Source: Actinoplanes sp. M2I2
GTDB lineage: Bacteria; Actinomycetota; Actinomycetes; Mycobacteriales; Micromonosporaceae
NCBI RefSeq assembly: GCF_023544445.1
Contig: NZ_JALPVJ010000001.1
Coordinates: 124,001-188,000 of the forward strand
Reading direction: 5' to 3'
Length of the DNA: 64,000 nt
Shown one piece after another: positions 61,340 through 64,000 of this stretch. The notes beneath the pieces were generated by a model that worked only from the letters and a program-made list of their open reading frames with translations, was not told where the DNA came from and made no database searches. A program made the position numbers and the translations under genes. Position 1 is the stretch's first letter; each line of letters begins with the position of its first letter.

Positions 61340-62144
61340 CCCCGCCACTGGCCAGCGTCACCAGACCCAGCGCGGCGATCTCCACCGGGCCGAGCCGCTG
61401 ATCCAGCACGATCAGGCCGGCGATCGCCGCCGCGGCCGGGTTGAGGCTGGCCAGGATGCCGAAGACCCGGGTCGGCAGCCGGCGCAGGACGCTCAGTTCC
61501 AGGACGTACGGCAAAACGGTCTGCAGCAACGCCACCGCGCCCGCGCCGAGCAGCAGCGCGGGCCGCTCGACCACCGCGCCCGCGCCCCCGGCGCCGAACG
61601 GCAGGGCGACCAGAGCCGCCACCGTCAGCGAGACCGGCAGCCCGCCGGCCCCGGGCACCAGCCCGCCCAGCCGGGCCGTGAGCAGGATGTAGCCGGCCCC
61701 GCAGATCCCGGCCAGCCCGGCGAGCACCAGACCGCCGAGGGGCACCGCCGCGCCGGGGTGCCACCACAGCAGCGCGACCCCGGCGCCGGCCAGCAACGCC
61801 CACAACAGGTCGAGCAGCCGTCGGGTCTGCACGAGCGAGACCGTGAGCGGGCCCAGGAACGACACGGTCACGACCACGCCCAGCGGCACCGTGCGCAGCG
61901 CCAGCGCCGACAGCAGGTTGAGCCCCGCGACCGCGACACCGAGCAGACCCGCGGCCCGCCACGCCGCCCGCGGCCAGCTCCGCACGCGGGGCCGGGTCAC
62001 GACGGCCAGCACCAGGGCCGCGATCGACACGCGCAGCAGCACGACGCCGGTCGCGCCGAGATCGTCGAAGAGCGTGCGCCCGACCGCCTGCCCGAACTGG
62101 ATCGAGGCCACGGACACCAGCACCAGCAGGGGTGCGCCGGACAT
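61218..62144 (-). CDS. EamA/DMT-family transporter
   Basis: 308 residues with ten transmembrane helices in two EamA repeats (RhtA-like exporter). The first repeat has GVVLLRVSIAALVLAVVTRP and the second FGILASLNPAAAAIAGLIVLDQRL. Export of an amino acid or metabolite is likely. ATG 62144 with GGGGGTACG upstream. The last 40 residues beyond GGVTLIRAG are hydrophilic and lie antisense to the GNAT gene. Confidence 0.86.
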   Translation of the reverse strand: MSGAPLLVLVSVASIQFGQAVGRTLFDDLGATGVVLLRVSIAALVLAVVTRPRVRSWPRAAWRAAGLLGVAVAGLNLLSALALRTVPLGVVVTVSFLGPLTVSLVQTRRLLDLLWALLAGAGVALLWWHPGAAVPLGGLVLAGLAGICGAGYILLTARLGGLVPGAGGLPVSLTVAALVALPFGAGGAGAVVERPALLLGAGAVALLQTVLPYVLELSVLRRLPTRVFGILASLNPAAAAIAGLIVLDQRLGPVEIAALGLVTLASGGVTLIRAGSSEPPVPSPRSRPSHGSRASDTGAGPRCCRRRS

Positions 62145-62300
62145 GTCGTACCCCCGGTCTACGTTGCCTCCCGTGGACGCTATCGACCCGATCAACGAGG
62201 TCAACCTCGTCGTACGCCGTTCCGGTGATCCCACTTCGCCGGGCACGGCGGTCCACACCGAGCCGCCGATGCGTTTCCCGTCCCCTGAAGGGTTAGCCTC

Positions 62301-63092
62301 GTGAGCGTGGCGACTGCACTTGTCATCGAGAACGACCCGTCCGACGACCCGCGCCGGCTGGGCGAGTGGCTGACCGAGGCGGGGCTCGAGCTCACCGTCC
62401 TGCGGCCGCACGCCGGTGACGAGATCCCCGAGACCCTCGACGGCTACGTCGCGCTCATAGTCATGGGGGGCGACCAGGCGGCGTATTCCGACGCCGAGGG
62501 GCTGCCCGGCGCGCCGTGGTTCCCCTCGCTGGAGGGGCTGCTGCGCAAGGCGGTACGCCACCGCGTGCCCACGCTCGGCGTCTGCCTCGGCGGTCAGCTG
62601 CTCGCCAGCGCCCACGGCGGTCTGGTCGAGCGCAGCACGAGCGGCCCCGAGATCGGTCCGGGCCTGGTCGGCAAGCGCGACGCCGCCGACACCGACCCCC
62701 TCTTCAAATGGGTGCCGCTGCTGCCCGACGTCATCCAGTGGCACCGCGACGAGATCACCGAGCTGCCGCTCAAGGCGGTGCTGCTGGCCGCCTCCAGCCG
62801 CTACCCCCATCAGGCCTTCCGCATCGGCGACCGCGCCTGGGGCATCCAGTTCCACATCGAGTGCGACGTCGAGATGATCGAGCAGTGGGCGGTCAGCGAC
62901 CGGGCCGCCATCGACGAGCTGGGCTACGACCCCGAGGCGGTCGTCTACGCCACAGCCGAGCTGCTGCCCGACGTCGAAGAGGTGTGGCAGCCGTTCGCCG
63001 CCCGATTCGCCGCGCTGGCCCTGGGCACTCTGCCCGACGCCGACATACCCGACGCCGGCACCGGCCGCACCCTCCCGCTGCTGGGGCACTGA
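62301..63092 (+). CDS. Class I glutamine amidotransferase
   Basis: 263 residues. PTLGVCLGGQLLA carries the nucleophile Cys, and IQFHIECDVEM the His-x-Glu pair, so the triad is complete. Stand-alone domains of this kind resemble GMP synthase-like or gamma-glutamyl hydrolase-type proteins (the nucleotide loop is absent). It ends 3 bases before glnE and sits in a glutamine-metabolism region. GTG start 62301 or 62307; AAGGG upstream. Confidence 0.88.
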   Translation: MSVATALVIENDPSDDPRRLGEWLTEAGLELTVLRPHAGDEIPETLDGYVALIVMGGDQAAYSDAEGLPGAPWFPSLEGLLRKAVRHRVPTLGVCLGGQLLASAHGGLVERSTSGPEIGPGLVGKRDAADTDPLFKWVPLLPDVIQWHRDEITELPLKAVLLAASSRYPHQAFRIGDRAWGIQFHIECDVEMIEQWAVSDRAAIDELGYDPEAVVYATAELLPDVEEVWQPFAARFAALALGTLPDADIPDAGTGRTLPLLGH

Positions 63093-63095
63093 CCC

Positions 63096-64000
63096 GTGAC
63101 CCGGCCCAGCCGGCTCGCCCGGTACGGATTCGCCGACAACGGGGCCCGCGCCTCCGATCTGCTCGGCCCGACCGGGTTGCGGTTGTGGGACGCGGAGTCG
63201 CAGGCGCCCACCAGCGCCGACGCCGCCGATCTGCTCAGTACGCTGTCCCGCGCGGCCGATCCCAACCTGGCTCTGCGCCAGTTCCACCGGCTGGTCGAGG
63301 CGGCCGCCAGGGCCGCCGCGCGCGGCAACGGCGGCCCGGTGACCGGTCCGGGCGGCGAGATCACGACGAACGAGGCCACCGAGGAGCTGTTCGGCGCCCT
63401 GGCCGGGGACGCGGGCCTGCGCCGCCGGCTGGTCGCGGTGCTGGGCGCCTCGTCCGCGCTGGGCGATCACCTGGTGGCCAACCCGGACGACTGGCGGGTG
63501 CTCGGCACCGGCAAGACCGGGCTGCCGCCCAACGCCGACGGGCATCTCGAGGTCGAGGGCGACGAGCCGAGCGTGCCGGCGCTGCGCCGGGCCTACCGCA
63601 TCTCGCTGCTGCGCATCGCCGCGGCCGATCTCACCGGCGGCCGCGGGCTCGAACCGACCATGGCGGCGCTCTCCCGCCTGGCCGACGAGACGCTCGCCGC
63701 CGCGTACGCCATCGCGGTCGCGGGTCTGCCGGCCGGCACGGCCGAGCCGAGCCTGGCCGTGGTCGCGATGGGCAAGTGCGGGGGCAACGAGCTCAACTAC
63801 GTCTCGGACGTCGACGTCATCTTCGTGGCCGACTCCGACGACGACCTGAACTCCGGCACCGTCGTCGCGGCCCGGCTCATCGAGATCTGCGGCATGGTCG
63901 CCTGGCCGGTCGACGCGGCCCTGCGGCCCGAGGGCAGCCGTGGCCCGCTGGTCCGCACGCTCGCCAGCCACCAGGCCTACTACCGTCGCTGGGCGCGCAC
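63096..64000 (+). CDS. glnE: Glutamine synthetase adenylyltransferase (partial)
   Basis: About 300 of roughly 1000 residues, running off the right edge. The bifunctional enzyme adenylylates and de-adenylylates glutamine synthetase in response to nitrogen status. The first nucleotidyltransferase motif is visible as MGKCGGNELNYVSDVDVIFVAD near residue 230; note GKCGGNEL where GKLGGRELN is usual. Preceding helical region LRRAYRISLLRIAAADLTG is typical. GTG 63096, three bases after the amidotransferase stop, suggesting cotranscription. Confidence 0.95.
   Translation, partial: MTRPSRLARYGFADNGARASDLLGPTGLRLWDAESQAPTSADAADLLSTLSRAADPNLALRQFHRLVEAAARAAARGNGGPVTGPGGEITTNEATEELFGALAGDAGLRRRLVAVLGASSALGDHLVANPDDWRVLGTGKTGLPPNADGHLEVEGDEPSVPALRRAYRISLLRIAAADLTGGRGLEPTMAALSRLADETLAAAYAIAVAGLPAGTAEPSLAVVAMGKCGGNELNYVSDVDVIFVADSDDDLNSGTVVAARLIEICGMVAWPVDAALRPEGSRGPLVRTLASHQAYYRRWAR

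Overview
The window is GC-rich actinobacterial chromosome: nearly every codon ends in G or C, GTG starts are frequent, and several genes are actinobacterial markers (homodimeric-type AceE, AhpE, a DUF3052-type protein, a mycothiol-dependent isomerase-like protein, an XRE-TPR regulator coupled to a flavoprotein, GlnA2 and GlnE). The order aceE / DUF3052 / ahpE, then Nif3 / zinc-ribbon / RNase H-phosphatase, then panB / glnA2 / glnE resembles the Mycobacterium tuberculosis Rv2220-Rv2241 neighbourhood. A secreted chitinase and the overall gene set suggest Micromonosporaceae (Actinoplanes-like); that genus-level guess is inference.

Layout. 1-11.1 kb: start of an unknown membrane protein, gltX, an MFS transporter, an ArsR-controlled reductase-like pair, aceE, YjbQ, a fused alpha/beta 2-oxoacid dehydrogenase E1, DUF3052, ahpE and tRNA-Val. 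11.1-20.5 kb: small regulators, methyltransferase, M43-type metalloprotease, hypothetical proteins and several 15-18-bp minisatellites. 20.5-34.2 kb: XRE-TPR/flavoprotein pair, Nif3 operon, chitinase, monocarboxylate permease, then a run of small accessory genes including a frameshifted acetyltransferase. 34.26-34.68 kb: RNase P RNA (rnpB).

34.68-44.32 kb is the most unusual part: an integrated mobile element inserted at the 3' end of rnpB. A 30-bp direct repeat of the rnpB 3' end flanks it; a tyrosine integrase and excisionase lie at the right end; GACGGCCCAG-type repeats near both ends look like integrase arm sites; and the replication initiator is reduced to its C-terminal part. No conjugation gene is visible. 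The cargo is a series of short genes, mostly membrane proteins plus two PD-(D/E)XK-type nucleases. From 39.3 to 41.8 kb, single cargo genes alternate with four copies of a related boundary sequence (AACTGAGTGAC, then in three copies a CATGRACGT motif 35-36 bp later), which looks like a cassette array or a series of old recombination scars. A separate 440-bp non-coding stretch (36.70-37.14 kb) can fold into several large hairpins.

44.3-64 kb: a kinase / PLP-dehydratase / GAPDH-like operon whose promoter has a palindrome in its spacer and whose GAPDH-like protein lacks key active-site residues; MarR and LysR regulators with an MFS pump; a VanY-like peptidase; asd; a 660-residue histone-H1-like protein; an RNB nuclease; panB; glnA2; a DUF350 protein; a GNAT; an EamA transporter; a glutamine amidotransferase; and the start of glnE. 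GlnA2 and GlnE belong to nitrogen assimilation, Asd and PanB to aspartate-family and pantothenate biosynthesis.
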